Shown here piece by piece: positions 1 through 8,292 of a stretch of 22,004 nt of DNA. Numbering within the stretch: the first letter of the stretch is position 1; each line of letters opens with the position of its first letter. The stretch is from JAGPKI01 sp052034135 (GTDB lineage: Bacteria; Caldisericota; Caldisericia; UBA6126; JAGPKI01). The notes under the pieces are model-generated. The model made no database searches and was not told where the DNA came from. It saw only the letters and a list, made by a program, of their open reading frames with translations. Position numbers and translations under genes: made by a program. The stretch spans positions 1-22,004 of the forward strand of contig JBPOJC010000038.1 in NCBI GenBank assembly GCA_052034135.1, given 5' to 3'.

Positions 1-1562
1 TTCTTACCGCATCTAATTTACCTTTCTATGCATGGCTCTCAATATTAAGGCAACTTGCAGCTTTTGCAATATCAGTTGTTTTTTCTATTGTATATGGTTA
101 CATTGCATCTCACTATAAAAAAGCAGAAGCAATTATGATACCTTTACTTGATGTTATGCAATCTATTCCACTACTATCTTTCCTTCCAATATTTGTTATT
201 TCTCTCATAAACATATTCCCAAATGAAAGATTAGGATTGGAGATTGCCTGCATTTTATTAATTTTTACAAGCCAGGTATGGAATATGGCTTTCAGCATCT
301 ATGGATCAATGAAAGCAATACCGAGAGAGTTTAAAGAGGTAGCAAATATATTCAATTTCAATAAATTTTTAAGGTTCTTTTATGTTGAATTACCAGCATC
401 TATGATAGGCTTTGTTTGGAACAGCATGATGTCTGTAGCTGGTGGATGGTTTTTTCTTATGGCTTCAGAAATGTTTGTGCTTGGTGGAAAAGATTTTAGA
501 TTGCCAGGATTAGGTTCATATCTCCAGCTTGCTGCCATGGAGGGAAATGTTCATGCAATTTTAATGGGGTTAGGAACCATCATCTTAATAATTGTTTTAA
601 TAGACCAATTAATCTGGAGACCATTGATTGCCTGGGCACAAAAATTTAAAACAGAACTAAAAGAGGAAGAAGTCCCAACTTCCATGCTTCTTGTTCAACT
701 TAACCGTTCCAAAATTGTAAAAGCTATTTCTAATTCCTGGAATAATTTTATCGACAGAATAACCATTAGGCAAATTGAGAAGAAAAAAACAAAATCTCCA
801 ATTCAAGCGCAAAGAAAACAGAAGTTTTCTTACACTTCTATAATAGTCTATAGCCTTCTTGTTTTATGCATAGGTTATGGATCAATTATGTTTTTTGCAT
901 TAACCAAAAATTTAGCAGCGGGAAGCTGGACAAATATTTTAATTTCAGACCTTTTGACTTTGCTCAGAGTTATTATAGCAGTTTTTATCTCCCTACTTTG
1001 GACTGTTCCGCTTGGAGTTGCAATAGGATTGAATAAGAAATTAGCAAATAAACTTGAACCAATAGTTCAAATTTTAGCTTCTATTCCGGCAACTGCAGTT
1101 TTTCCAATTATAGTAATGTGGTTAATAAATTCGAGAGGTGGAATTAATTTAGCGTCTATTGTTCTTATGCTTTTGGGTACACAGTGGTATATCTTATTTA
1201 ATGTTATAGCTGGTGCTCAATCAATTCCAGCAGACTTAAAAGAAGTTTCTAAAATTTTTAGGCTTAGAAATTTTGACAAATGGAAGGTATTAATCCTCCC
1301 TGCAATTATGCCTCAACTTATTATTGGGCTTATTACGGCAACAGGAGGAGCATGGAATGCTTCAATAGTTTCTGAATATGTAGAATTTCGTGGTAAAATA
1401 TATAAAACTAAAGGAATTGGCTCTTTAATAAATATTGCCACGAGCAAAGGAGATTATGCTTTACTTGCAGGTAGCACGTTAATAATGATAATTACTGTTG
1501 TATTAATAAATAGATACGTTTGGAGAAAAATTTACTGGAAATCAATTAAACATAGTGCGTAA
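1..1562 (+). CDS. Two-domain ABC transporter permease, NitT/TauT type (5' partial)
   Basis: Inner-membrane channel subunit of an ABC importer of the nitrate/sulfonate/taurine (SsuC/TauC-like) class. The frame is open from base 3 to the left edge, so the ATG at 135 is internal: 44 further residues, including a hydrophobic stretch, precede it in frame and the true start lies outside. About 519 residues are visible. The protein is a tandem fusion of two permease domains. Each has an EAA loop that docks on the ATPase: EFKEVANIF at about 325-350 and DLKEVSKIF at about 1233-1260. A charged linker (about 640-830) joins the halves. The ATPase gene follows after 11 bases, which fits a cotranscribed pair. 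Fused double permeases of this class are known to pair with ATPases carrying an AAA-associated tail, as here. The substrate cannot be told, and no substrate-binding protein gene is visible. Confidence 0.88.
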   Translation, partial: LTASNLPFYAWLSILRQLAAFAISVVFSIVYGYIASHYKKAEAIMIPLLDVMQSIPLLSFLPIFVISLINIFPNERLGLEIACILLIFTSQVWNMAFSIYGSMKAIPREFKEVANIFNFNKFLRFFYVELPASMIGFVWNSMMSVAGGWFFLMASEMFVLGGKDFRLPGLGSYLQLAAMEGNVHAILMGLGTIILIIVLIDQLIWRPLIAWAQKFKTELKEEEVPTSMLLVQLNRSKIVKAISNSWNNFIDRITIRQIEKKKTKSPIQAQRKQKFSYTSIIVYSLLVLCIGYGSIMFFALTKNLAAGSWTNILISDLLTLLRVIIAVFISLLWTVPLGVAIGLNKKLANKLEPIVQILASIPATAVFPIIVMWLINSRGGINLASIVLMLLGTQWYILFNVIAGAQSIPADLKEVSKIFRLRNFDKWKVLILPAIMPQLIIGLITATGGAWNASIVSEYVEFRGKIYKTKGIGSLINIATSKGDYALLAGSTLIMIITVVLINRYVWRKIYWKSIKHSA

Positions 1563-1573
1563 AAGGAAATGAA

Positions 1574-2854
1574 ATGATATTAAAGGGTGAAAACTTAACA
1601 GTCAAATTTGATATGCCTAACAAAACAAGTATTACAGTGGTAGAGGATATAAATATTGGCCTCTACGAGGGAGAATTTGTCGCAATTCTTGGAGCATCGG
1701 GGTCTGGTAAATCTACCATTTTAAGGTGTCTTGCAGGTCTACTAAAACCTACTCAAGGTAAAATCTTCTATCACGGGCAGGAATTCTCTGATGTAAACCC
1801 AAATATATCAATGGTATTTCAATCTCCTGCTCTTTTCCCATGGTTAACTGTTTTTGATAATGTTGCTATAGGCTTAAAAGCAAAAGGTCTTCCTAAACCA
1901 CAAGTTGAAAAAAAGACTTATGAAGCAATAGATCTCGTAGGTTTAGATGGTTTTGAGACTGCTTATCCAAAAGAACTTTCTGGAGGCATGCAGCAAAGAG
2001 TCGGATTTGCAAGAGCCTTGGTAGTTGAACCAGAAATTCTCTTTATGGATGAACCATTTTCAGGTCTTGATATTCTTACAGCGGAAAACTTAAGAACAGA
2101 CCTGCTTGAATTGTGGATAGGAAATAAGATTCCAACCAAAGCAATGCTTCTTGTAACACACAGTATTGAAGAGGCATTATTTATGGCTGACAGAATAATC
2201 ATATTGAGCAAAAATCCGGGAAGGATTAAAGAAGAAATACCTGTCAACATTCCTCACTGGAGAGAAAGAGATCATCCCGAATTCGCAAGACTTTTAGACC
2301 ACATTTATAGTGTTATGATAGGCAAAGAAGTTATTTCCCACATTGGCGTACAGCAAAGAACTAGCGAAAAACTGGCAATTCCTTCCATAAGAGTAGGAAC
2401 ATTAACAGGTTTTATTGAGTTAATATCTGATCAGGGTGAACAAATAGATATTTATAAACTCGCTGATGACCTTTTAATGAGTATTGACGAAATGCAGCCA
2501 TTAATAGAAGCAGCAGAAATGCTCGGTTTTGTGGAAATTAAATACGGTGACATTATAATAACAGAGGAAGGTAAAAACTTTGCTGAGGCAGATTTACTGC
2601 ATAAGAAAGAAATTTTTAGAAAAACTGTTCTTGAAAAAGTACCATTCATCAAACAAATTGTCGAAATTCTTGAACACAAAACCAACAAAAGAATGAATGA
2701 AGAATTTTTTATTGATATTCTAAAACAGAAATATTCTGAAGAATCCGCGAAGGAACAGCTTAATATAGCTATTGATTGGGGTAGATACAGTGAGCTATTT
2801 GCATACGATGAAGACAGTCACGAATTATTTATAGAGGAACAACCAAGTAATTAA
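1574..2854 (+). CDS. ABC transporter ATPase with AAA-associated C-terminal domain
   Basis: ATP-hydrolysing subunit that powers the permease just upstream. In the first 260 residues all nucleotide-binding motifs are intact: Walker A GASGSGKST (40-48), Q-loop MVFQSP (Q83), signature LSGGMQQR (135-142), Walker B ILFMDEP (155-161) and the H-loop histidine H196. These match the nitrate/sulfonate/taurine class (SsuB/TauB/NrtC-like). Residues from about 275 to 415 form an extra mainly helical tail that I recognise as the AAA-associated C-terminal domain found in ATPases paired with double permeases; its role is not well known and could be regulatory. The length of 426 exceeds the usual 250-270 because of this tail. 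An AAGGAAA-type ribosome site lies just before the ATG. The stop codon overlaps the next ATG by one base, indicating translational coupling. Confidence 0.9.
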   Translation: MILKGENLTVKFDMPNKTSITVVEDINIGLYEGEFVAILGASGSGKSTILRCLAGLLKPTQGKIFYHGQEFSDVNPNISMVFQSPALFPWLTVFDNVAIGLKAKGLPKPQVEKKTYEAIDLVGLDGFETAYPKELSGGMQQRVGFARALVVEPEILFMDEPFSGLDILTAENLRTDLLELWIGNKIPTKAMLLVTHSIEEALFMADRIIILSKNPGRIKEEIPVNIPHWRERDHPEFARLLDHIYSVMIGKEVISHIGVQQRTSEKLAIPSIRVGTLTGFIELISDQGEQIDIYKLADDLLMSIDEMQPLIEAAEMLGFVEIKYGDIIITEEGKNFAEADLLHKKEIFRKTVLEKVPFIKQIVEILEHKTNKRMNEEFFIDILKQKYSEESAKEQLNIAIDWGRYSELFAYDEDSHELFIEEQPSN

Positions 2855-3582
2855 TGGATATTAAAACATTAAAGGGAACCATAAAAGACGTTTCTGCAAT
2901 AGTATTTGATAAAGATGGGACAATCGTTGGTGGAGTAAATTTATGGAAAAAGTTATTTAATTACCAGATGAAGGCAGCAGAAGAGTTAGGTCTTAATATT
3001 AGAGAAATAGCTGATGAAATTTTTGGAGCTCGGGATGCTCTACCATATTCTCCGCTTGTTACATTTCATGCATCTGAAGCCCCTATTCTTATTGCTGTAG
3101 CTATATGGTTAACCTATAAATTACCATGGTTTAAATGTAAAGAATATGGGGAAAAGATTATAGAGCTTGGAGCAAAAATGGTTAGCAAAGAGGAGCTACT
3201 TGAGCCTTTACCGTATGCAGTTCAAGCAATAAATTTTTTTAGTAAATTTGTGCCAATATGTATTGCAACTTCAGATAACCGAGAAAATACAATAGAAATG
3301 GTAGAATATTTAAACATTCAGGATAAAATTAAATGCATTGTTACATCAGATGAAGTAGAAAAAGGTAAACCAGATGCCGATATATTGTTTAAAATCGCTG
3401 AAACCTTAAATATAGAACCCCAAAAATTATTACTGGTTGGGGACAACGAAATCGATGTAGAAACTGCGAAAAGAGCAGGGGCTAAATCAATAATTATTGG
3501 AGAAAAAGACTTAGGCGCTGATGGATGGGTTAGAAACTTTTTAGAATTTATTGAATTAAATAAAGAAAATAACTATGAATAG
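2854..3582 (+). CDS. HAD-family phosphatase, phosphoglycolate-phosphatase-like
   Basis: Soluble haloacid-dehalogenase-fold hydrolase of 242 residues, probably a small-molecule phosphatase. All four HAD motifs are visible: motif I DKDGT with nucleophile D19 and acid/base D21; motif II around T139 in CIATSDN; motif III lysine K172 in KGKPDAD; motif IV GDNEID (D197, D201). The segment between motifs I and II (about 30-125) would be the helical C1 cap that selects the substrate. It resembles phosphoglycolate phosphatase and related proteins, but cap sequence alone does not give the substrate. It starts at the ATG overlapping the ATPase stop (TAATG) and its end overlaps bioY by 8 bases, so it sits in the middle of a tightly packed operon. 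Confidence 0.82.
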   Translation: MDIKTLKGTIKDVSAIVFDKDGTIVGGVNLWKKLFNYQMKAAEELGLNIREIADEIFGARDALPYSPLVTFHASEAPILIAVAIWLTYKLPWFKCKEYGEKIIELGAKMVSKEELLEPLPYAVQAINFFSKFVPICIATSDNRENTIEMVEYLNIQDKIKCIVTSDEVEKGKPDADILFKIAETLNIEPQKLLLVGDNEIDVETAKRAGAKSIIIGEKDLGADGWVRNFLEFIELNKENNYE

Positions 3583-4090
3583 TAAAATTTTAATCTCACT
3601 TTTAAAAACTGCTCTTTTTGTTGCCCTAATTGCAATAGGCGGAATTATATCTTTTCCAATTCCTTTCTCTGAAATCCCTTTTTCATTGCAAATTTTATTT
3701 GTACTGCTTGCTCCTCTCGTATTAGGTCCTGCGTTTGGCACTATAGCTTGTGCTGTATATGTACTTTTAGGAGTTATTGGCTTACCAATTTTTGCCGGGA
3801 TGAGGGCAGGACCAGTCGTTTTAATAGGTCCTACTGGAGGGTATTTAATAGGTTTTATTATATCCGCTCCTTTTTCTGGACTATTGTCAAAGAAAGTCCA
3901 TCCACTTATATCATTGTCTGTTAGTCTTTTAATTATTTATATCATTGGGGTATTACAATTCAGTTATGTAACAAAGATTACTCTTACAGCAGGAATAATT
4001 GGAGGAGTTTTACCATTTCTACCTTTTGATATCTTCAAGCTATTAATTGCTTATTTTGTATATCTTAAACTTCCAAAGGAACTCAAGTAA
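3575..4090 (+). CDS. bioY: Biotin transporter substrate-binding subunit BioY
   Basis: Membrane S component that captures biotin, alone or with an energy-coupling-factor ATPase and transmembrane module. The 171-residue protein is almost entirely hydrophobic, with about six membrane segments, and carries the family pattern: an early FPIPFSEIPFSLQ loop, LAPLVLGPAFGT, then the GPTGGYLIGF motif (about residues 89-98). Length is near the usual 180-190. The ATG lies inside the end of the HAD gene (8-base overlap). No EcfA/EcfT genes are in the window, so it may use shared ECF components elsewhere or act alone. A link to accB and accC about 4 kb downstream on the same strand is plausible because AccB needs biotin. 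I saw no BirA operator or riboswitch in front of it. Confidence 0.9.
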   Translation: MNSKILISLLKTALFVALIAIGGIISFPIPFSEIPFSLQILFVLLAPLVLGPAFGTIACAVYVLLGVIGLPIFAGMRAGPVVLIGPTGGYLIGFIISAPFSGLLSKKVHPLISLSVSLLIIYIIGVLQFSYVTKITLTAGIIGGVLPFLPFDIFKLLIAYFVYLKLPKELK

Positions 4091-4109
4091 AGGAGTAAAC
4101 ACAAAAAGA

Positions 4110-6260
4110 ATGGGAAATATTTTAACAATTATCTCTATAATAGTCACTTTTCTATCTATTATTTTATTTTTATTAGGAAACAGAAATAGAATTTTTGAGA
4201 AGTATGCTGTTGTATTTTCTTATACATCTGCAATTTTTACGATACTTATATTTATTTTTTTAGCATATTTATTCCTAACTCATAATTTTTCATATCTTAA
4301 TGTTTATAGATACACAAATTTACAGATGCCAGCTGGGTTAACATTTGTCTCGGTATGGGCTGGACAATCTGGCTCGTTTCTTTTATGGGCAGTTTTTAAT
4401 TCAGTTGCTCTCTTAATCTCTCTTAAAGATAAAATTTGGAGAAGATTTACATCTTCCATAGTTCTCTCAATTTTGCTTATGGTGCTTATACTTTTTTATA
4501 CCTCCTCCCCTTTCGCTCTAACTCAAAAAACAGTAAGCGATGGTTTAGGCTTAAATCCAATGCTTTCCCACCCATTAATGTATATCCATCCACCATTTGC
4601 TTTCTTAGGTTATGCTTTTCTTGGCTTAATATATGCATATGCTGTATCTTCACTAATTAAGAGAGAATATTCTTCATGGATAAAAAAAACTCAAAAATGG
4701 ATAATGTTATCTCTTCTTGGTTTTACTGTCGCAATTGTGCTGGGTTCACTTTGGGCATACGAAACTCTCGGATGGGGTGGATACTGGTCATTTGATCCCA
4801 TTGAAAATGGCACTTTGATAACATGGTTATTTATTGTAGCATTACTACACACTTCCCTACTATATAAGAGATATGGAAGAGGTTTAAAATTCTCAATACT
4901 TTTAGCAATACTATCCTTCGCAGGCGTAATGCACACTACCTTTCTTACAAGGTCTGGCTTGCTTGCCAATATCTCAGCACATTCGTATGTAGAAAGTGGT
5001 CTGCTTTACGGATTATTATTTTTAGAAATTATTATTCTTATAATCCCGCTAATTTTATTTATATTAAGATTTAACGATATAAAGGAAAATAAGAAGAGAG
5101 TTAAACATATCTTTTATGAAGAGTTTGCATTATTTCTTGCCCCAATATTAATACTATTATTGGCTTTAGTATTAATTATTGGTACTAATTATCCACTTTT
5201 CACCTATTTATTAGGAGAGGCAAAAAATATACAACTCTCCTTTTATTATAGGTATTTTTCAATATTCAGTATTATTCTTATATTAGGAATCGCTTTTGGA
5301 AATATTTGTGGCAAGCATCACCCTCTAAAATTTAATACATTTTTAAGAGCATCTTTTGTTTATTTATTTATTTCAGTTTCTTTATCGCTACTTTTCTTTA
5401 TACTTTTCGATTTACCAGTAACTCCTCTAAACTTTATAATTGCTTTAATTGGGTTTTTAGCAATTTCAACTTCATTTAAAGGCTTAAAGCATTTAAGGCT
5501 TAAAAATATTGGAGGAAAATTAACTTCAGTTGCCATTGGCATTCTTTTAATTGGTGTATTTTTTTCAAGTACTCATGATTCTTCATTAAGGGTGAACCTA
5601 TTTAAAGAAAGAACATTTATTGAAAATAGTTATAGCTTCTTACTAAAAGACGAATTCGAAAGAGAAAAAAAATATCTTGGAGAAGTAGAATTCCTAAAGA
5701 TTGAAATGAAAGGAAACGGTGAACTCTTCACCGCTAAACCTAAGTTCTGGCATTATACAAATAGTTTAGGAAAAGAAGTCTCTATCCCGATGCCCTATAT
5801 AAAGAAAACATTAAAAAAAGATTTTTACGTCTCTCCTGCTTTGAATGGCGAAGCAACTATTAAAAAGGAAGAAAAGAGAGAAATTGCTGACTACACAATA
5901 AAGGTTTTATCAATAGAAGAGGAGGAAAGGGGAGAAAATCTAATAGAACAGACTGTTAAATTAGATATAAATTTTAATGGAAAGAGTGAAAGCTTAAGTT
6001 TAATTAGGGGAGTTGATAAAAAAGGTTTCGTGCTTTATTCTAACCCTGTTCACTCAACTCTTTTAAATGAAGCCATTGAACTTAAAAATTTTTCTTTAAA
6101 TGAGATTACAATAACTTCACCTACTATATCTAATTCGATTGAAATGGAGATAATTAAAAAACCTCTTATGAGCTTTGTGAGGTTTGGGTATTATTTGATT
6201 ATTTTTGGATTGCTACTCAGTACAATAAAGAGGTTTATAATTAAGGCGAACAATAATTAA
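4110..6260 (+). CDS. ccmF: CcmF-type cytochrome c haem lyase subunit, divergent
   Basis: Large multi-pass membrane protein (716 residues) of the CcmF/CcsA haem-handling superfamily, which attaches haem to c-type cytochromes outside the membrane. Seen: HPLMYIHPPFAFLGY with the periplasmic histidine (H160); a tryptophan-rich haem motif WGGYWSFDP (222-230); a membrane histidine in ALLHTSLLY (H247); a second periplasmic histidine in SAHSYVESG (H291); and a C-terminal extracytoplasmic domain (about 5580-6160) before a last membrane helix. CcmF rather than CcsA is favoured by length and by this C-terminal domain. Several canonical residues differ: WGGYWSFDP for the usual WGGWWFWDP, WAGQSGS for the usual WGGHEGS, and glycine where the second membrane histidine is expected near residues 467-483. 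I chose ATG 4110 with AGGAG at 4091-4095; the in-frame ATG at 4047 lies inside bioY and adds a hydrophilic tail. No other ccm genes or cytochromes are nearby. Confidence 0.8.
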   Translation: MGNILTIISIIVTFLSIILFLLGNRNRIFEKYAVVFSYTSAIFTILIFIFLAYLFLTHNFSYLNVYRYTNLQMPAGLTFVSVWAGQSGSFLLWAVFNSVALLISLKDKIWRRFTSSIVLSILLMVLILFYTSSPFALTQKTVSDGLGLNPMLSHPLMYIHPPFAFLGYAFLGLIYAYAVSSLIKREYSSWIKKTQKWIMLSLLGFTVAIVLGSLWAYETLGWGGYWSFDPIENGTLITWLFIVALLHTSLLYKRYGRGLKFSILLAILSFAGVMHTTFLTRSGLLANISAHSYVESGLLYGLLFLEIIILIIPLILFILRFNDIKENKKRVKHIFYEEFALFLAPILILLLALVLIIGTNYPLFTYLLGEAKNIQLSFYYRYFSIFSIILILGIAFGNICGKHHPLKFNTFLRASFVYLFISVSLSLLFFILFDLPVTPLNFIIALIGFLAISTSFKGLKHLRLKNIGGKLTSVAIGILLIGVFFSSTHDSSLRVNLFKERTFIENSYSFLLKDEFEREKKYLGEVEFLKIEMKGNGELFTAKPKFWHYTNSLGKEVSIPMPYIKKTLKKDFYVSPALNGEATIKKEEKREIADYTIKVLSIEEEERGENLIEQTVKLDINFNGKSESLSLIRGVDKKGFVLYSNPVHSTLLNEAIELKNFSLNEITITSPTISNSIEMEIIKKPLMSFVRFGYYLIIFGLLLSTIKRFIIKANNN

Positions 6261-6283
6261 CCACTTTTAAAATATACTATAAA

Positions 6284-6293
6284 GGAAAGGGGG
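6284..6293 (+). promoter_or_regulatory. Strong Shine-Dalgarno site implying an AUA start
   Basis: The purine run GGAAAGGGGG ends nine bases before an ATA codon at 6303 that is in frame with the PIN-TRAM gene. An in-frame stop at 6294-6296 sets the upstream limit. No ATG, GTG or TTG occurs in that frame until 6402, and that TTG has no recognisable ribosome site. This site is what decides the start given for the PIN-TRAM gene. Confidence 0.55.
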
Positions 6294-6302
6294 TAAGCAG
6301 AG

Positions 6303-7115
6303 ATAGACTTAAAAAGAATTATCAAACTAATTGTTGCAGCGGCACTTTGTTATGCTATAGGTTTACTTTTTAAAAGTATTTTCAATTCATATTTATGGAC
6401 ATTGGTCGGTAGTTTTATAGGTGTAATTCTTGGTCTTTTCATTCTACCATTTATAACTGATTTAATTTTATCTTTAATATTTTCAATTCGATTGTTATTA
6501 TTTAGATTTTTAAAGAGAAAATCATTTATCATAGATAGTAGTGCAATTCTTGATGGTAGAATTATTGAACTATTGAAAACAGGTTTAATTGATGGCCCTA
6601 TTTTTGTATCATCTATTACTCTTGACGAAATGCGAAGGATGCAGAATTCGTCAGAATTATACAAGTCAAGAATAAAAAGAGGGTTTGAATCCTTAGAAGC
6701 AATCAGTAAAATAAAAAAAGGAAATTTTAGAGTTATTGTCTACTCAAAGACTCCAAAATCAATAAGAGAACATATTTTAAAGGTTGCAAAAGCTATAGGC
6801 GCTAGCATAATAACGCTTGATTCAGAATTAACAGAAATGGGCAGAAGTAGAGGATTAAATGTAGTAAATATTAATGAGGTTGCTTTGGCTTTTAGACTTC
6901 AAATTCTTCCTGGTGAACAATTTGAAGTATTATTAACAAAAGCTGGCAAGGAACCAAGGCAAGGTGTTGGATACTTAGAAGATGGCGTTATGGTTGTATT
7001 GGAAGATGGAAGAACTCACCTAAATAAAAAAGTTTTAGCTGAGTGCACTTCAATTTTACAATCGCCTTCAGGAAAAATAATTTTTGGGAAATATATTCGA
7101 GATGTCAAAGAATAA
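6303..7115 (+). CDS. Membrane-anchored PIN-TRAM domain protein, YacL-like
   Basis: Putative membrane-bound ribonuclease. From ATA 6303 it is about 270 residues. Three hydrophobic stretches come first (about residues 6-23, 31-50 and 51-70), then a PIN nuclease domain starting IIDSSAILDGR, with the family acidic residues in the DSS motif, LDEM and TLDSELTE. Last comes a TRAM RNA-binding domain beginning LPGEQFEVLLTKAGKEPRQG. This order matches Bacillus YacL and relatives, whose genes also sit directly before ispD, as here. The start is unusual: the first standard start (TTG 6402) would remove the first membrane helix, which the family normally has, and lacks a ribosome site, whereas ATA 6303 has an excellent one. 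The end overlaps ispDF. The RNA target is unknown. Confidence 0.8.
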   Translation: MDLKRIIKLIVAAALCYAIGLLFKSIFNSYLWTLVGSFIGVILGLFILPFITDLILSLIFSIRLLLFRFLKRKSFIIDSSAILDGRIIELLKTGLIDGPIFVSSITLDEMRRMQNSSELYKSRIKRGFESLEAISKIKKGNFRVIVYSKTPKSIREHILKVAKAIGASIITLDSELTEMGRSRGLNVVNINEVALAFRLQILPGEQFEVLLTKAGKEPRQGVGYLEDGVMVVLEDGRTHLNKKVLAECTSILQSPSGKIIFGKYIRDVKE

Positions 7116-8289
7116 TAGTTTTACTTCATGTATAATTGTTGCCTATGGCAGTGGAAAAAGATTTTCTAAGAGCGTTAATAAATTATTAATACCCCTCGAA
7201 GGAATTCCCATATTTGAGCATTCTTTGAAGAAATTTAATTCAAATAATAAAATTAATGAAATAATACTCGTTGCAGAAGAAAGCTTAAAAGATTATCCCA
7301 AAATTAAAAAATACGAGAAAATAAAGCATATTGTTAAGGGTGGTAAAACTCGTGAAGAAAGCGTTTTAAGAGGAATTGAAAATATATCAGAAAAAGCTGA
7401 TTTTGTATTAATACACGACGCTGCAAGACCGCTTTTTCCTGCTACCTTAATAGAGGAAGAAATAAAAGAATTAACAACAGGCACAATCGATGGAGTCATC
7501 CCGGTTTTACCCATTTATGATGCAATAAAATTAGTGGATGAAGACTATGTAATTTTTGATAAAAAGACTTACTCCTACTTTAATAAAAATCTAAAACTAA
7601 CTCAAACTCCTCAAGGTTTCGTTGTAAAAACATTAAAAGATGCATTCTCAAAAAATATTGATAAATTAGATAATTTTCGAGATGAAGCAGAATTAATTTT
7701 AAGCTCCTTTGAAGGTGCCAAAATAAAAACCATAAAAGGTAGCTTTTCTGCACACAAATTAACCTCTAAAGATGACCTTGAGATACTAAAAGCTTTTGAA
7801 TTAAATGAAATTAGAACTGGACTTGGTTATGATTTCCACCCTTTTATTAAAGACAGACCATTAATTATTGGAGGAATAGAAATTCCGTTTTCCTCAGGCT
7901 TAAGCGGTGATTCAGATGCAGATGTTCTTACACACTCAATAATTGATGCAATTCTCGGTGCTTTAGGAATGGGTGATATAGGATTACATTTTGGGGTAGG
8001 AACAAATGAGGTTTTGGGAGTAAGAAGTACAAAACTACTTTTAAGTTTAATGGAAGAAATTCCTGAATCTGAAATAATAAATTTGGATTCAACTATAATT
8101 TGTAAAGAACCTAAAATTTCTGATTATTCAGAAAAAATAATTGAAAACATCTCCAAAATATTAAGAATAGATAAAGATAGAATTAATTTAAAAGCAACAA
8201 CAGATAAAGGTTTCGATGCTGCAGGAAGAGGAGAAGGAATAAGAGCAATTACAATTGCTACATTAAATTATTATAAAGGGGGAATCTAA
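7102..8289 (+). CDS. ispDF: Bifunctional IspD/IspF enzyme of the MEP isoprenoid pathway
   Basis: Fusion of 2-C-methyl-D-erythritol 4-phosphate cytidylyltransferase (residues 1-232) and 2-C-methyl-D-erythritol 2,4-cyclodiphosphate synthase (236-393), catalysing the third and fifth steps of the MEP pathway in the cytoplasm. IspD part: glycine-rich CTP loop AYGSGKR with R20 and K28 (counterparts of E. coli R20 and K27), HDAARP (105-110) and a lysine in SAHKLT near the end. IspF part: zinc ligands D244 and H246 in YDFHP and H278 in LTHS, DIG (292-294), and GRGEGI (375-380). Oddities: D270 stands where E. coli has H34, and the FPDTD loop reads FGVGTN. I chose ATG 7102, which overlaps the PIN-TRAM end by 14 bases; a TTG at 7084 would add six residues. 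IspE, the step between, is not in the window. Confidence 0.9.
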   Translation: MSKNNSFTSCIIVAYGSGKRFSKSVNKLLIPLEGIPIFEHSLKKFNSNNKINEIILVAEESLKDYPKIKKYEKIKHIVKGGKTREESVLRGIENISEKADFVLIHDAARPLFPATLIEEEIKELTTGTIDGVIPVLPIYDAIKLVDEDYVIFDKKTYSYFNKNLKLTQTPQGFVVKTLKDAFSKNIDKLDNFRDEAELILSSFEGAKIKTIKGSFSAHKLTSKDDLEILKAFELNEIRTGLGYDFHPFIKDRPLIIGGIEIPFSSGLSGDSDADVLTHSIIDAILGALGMGDIGLHFGVGTNEVLGVRSTKLLLSLMEEIPESEIINLDSTIICKEPKISDYSEKIIENISKILRIDKDRINLKATTDKGFDAAGRGEGIRAITIATLNYYKGGI

Positions 8290-8292
8290 TTT

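Noticed and set aside
4047..4109. Earlier in-frame start for the CcmF-like gene
   Set aside because: It lies within the bioY coding sequence and adds a hydrophilic stretch. AGGAG at 4091-4095 points to the ATG at 4110.
6402..6404. TTG as start of the PIN-TRAM gene
   Set aside because: There is no ribosome site before it, and the upstream in-frame sequence encodes a membrane helix expected for the family. It remains the fallback if the AUA start is disproved.
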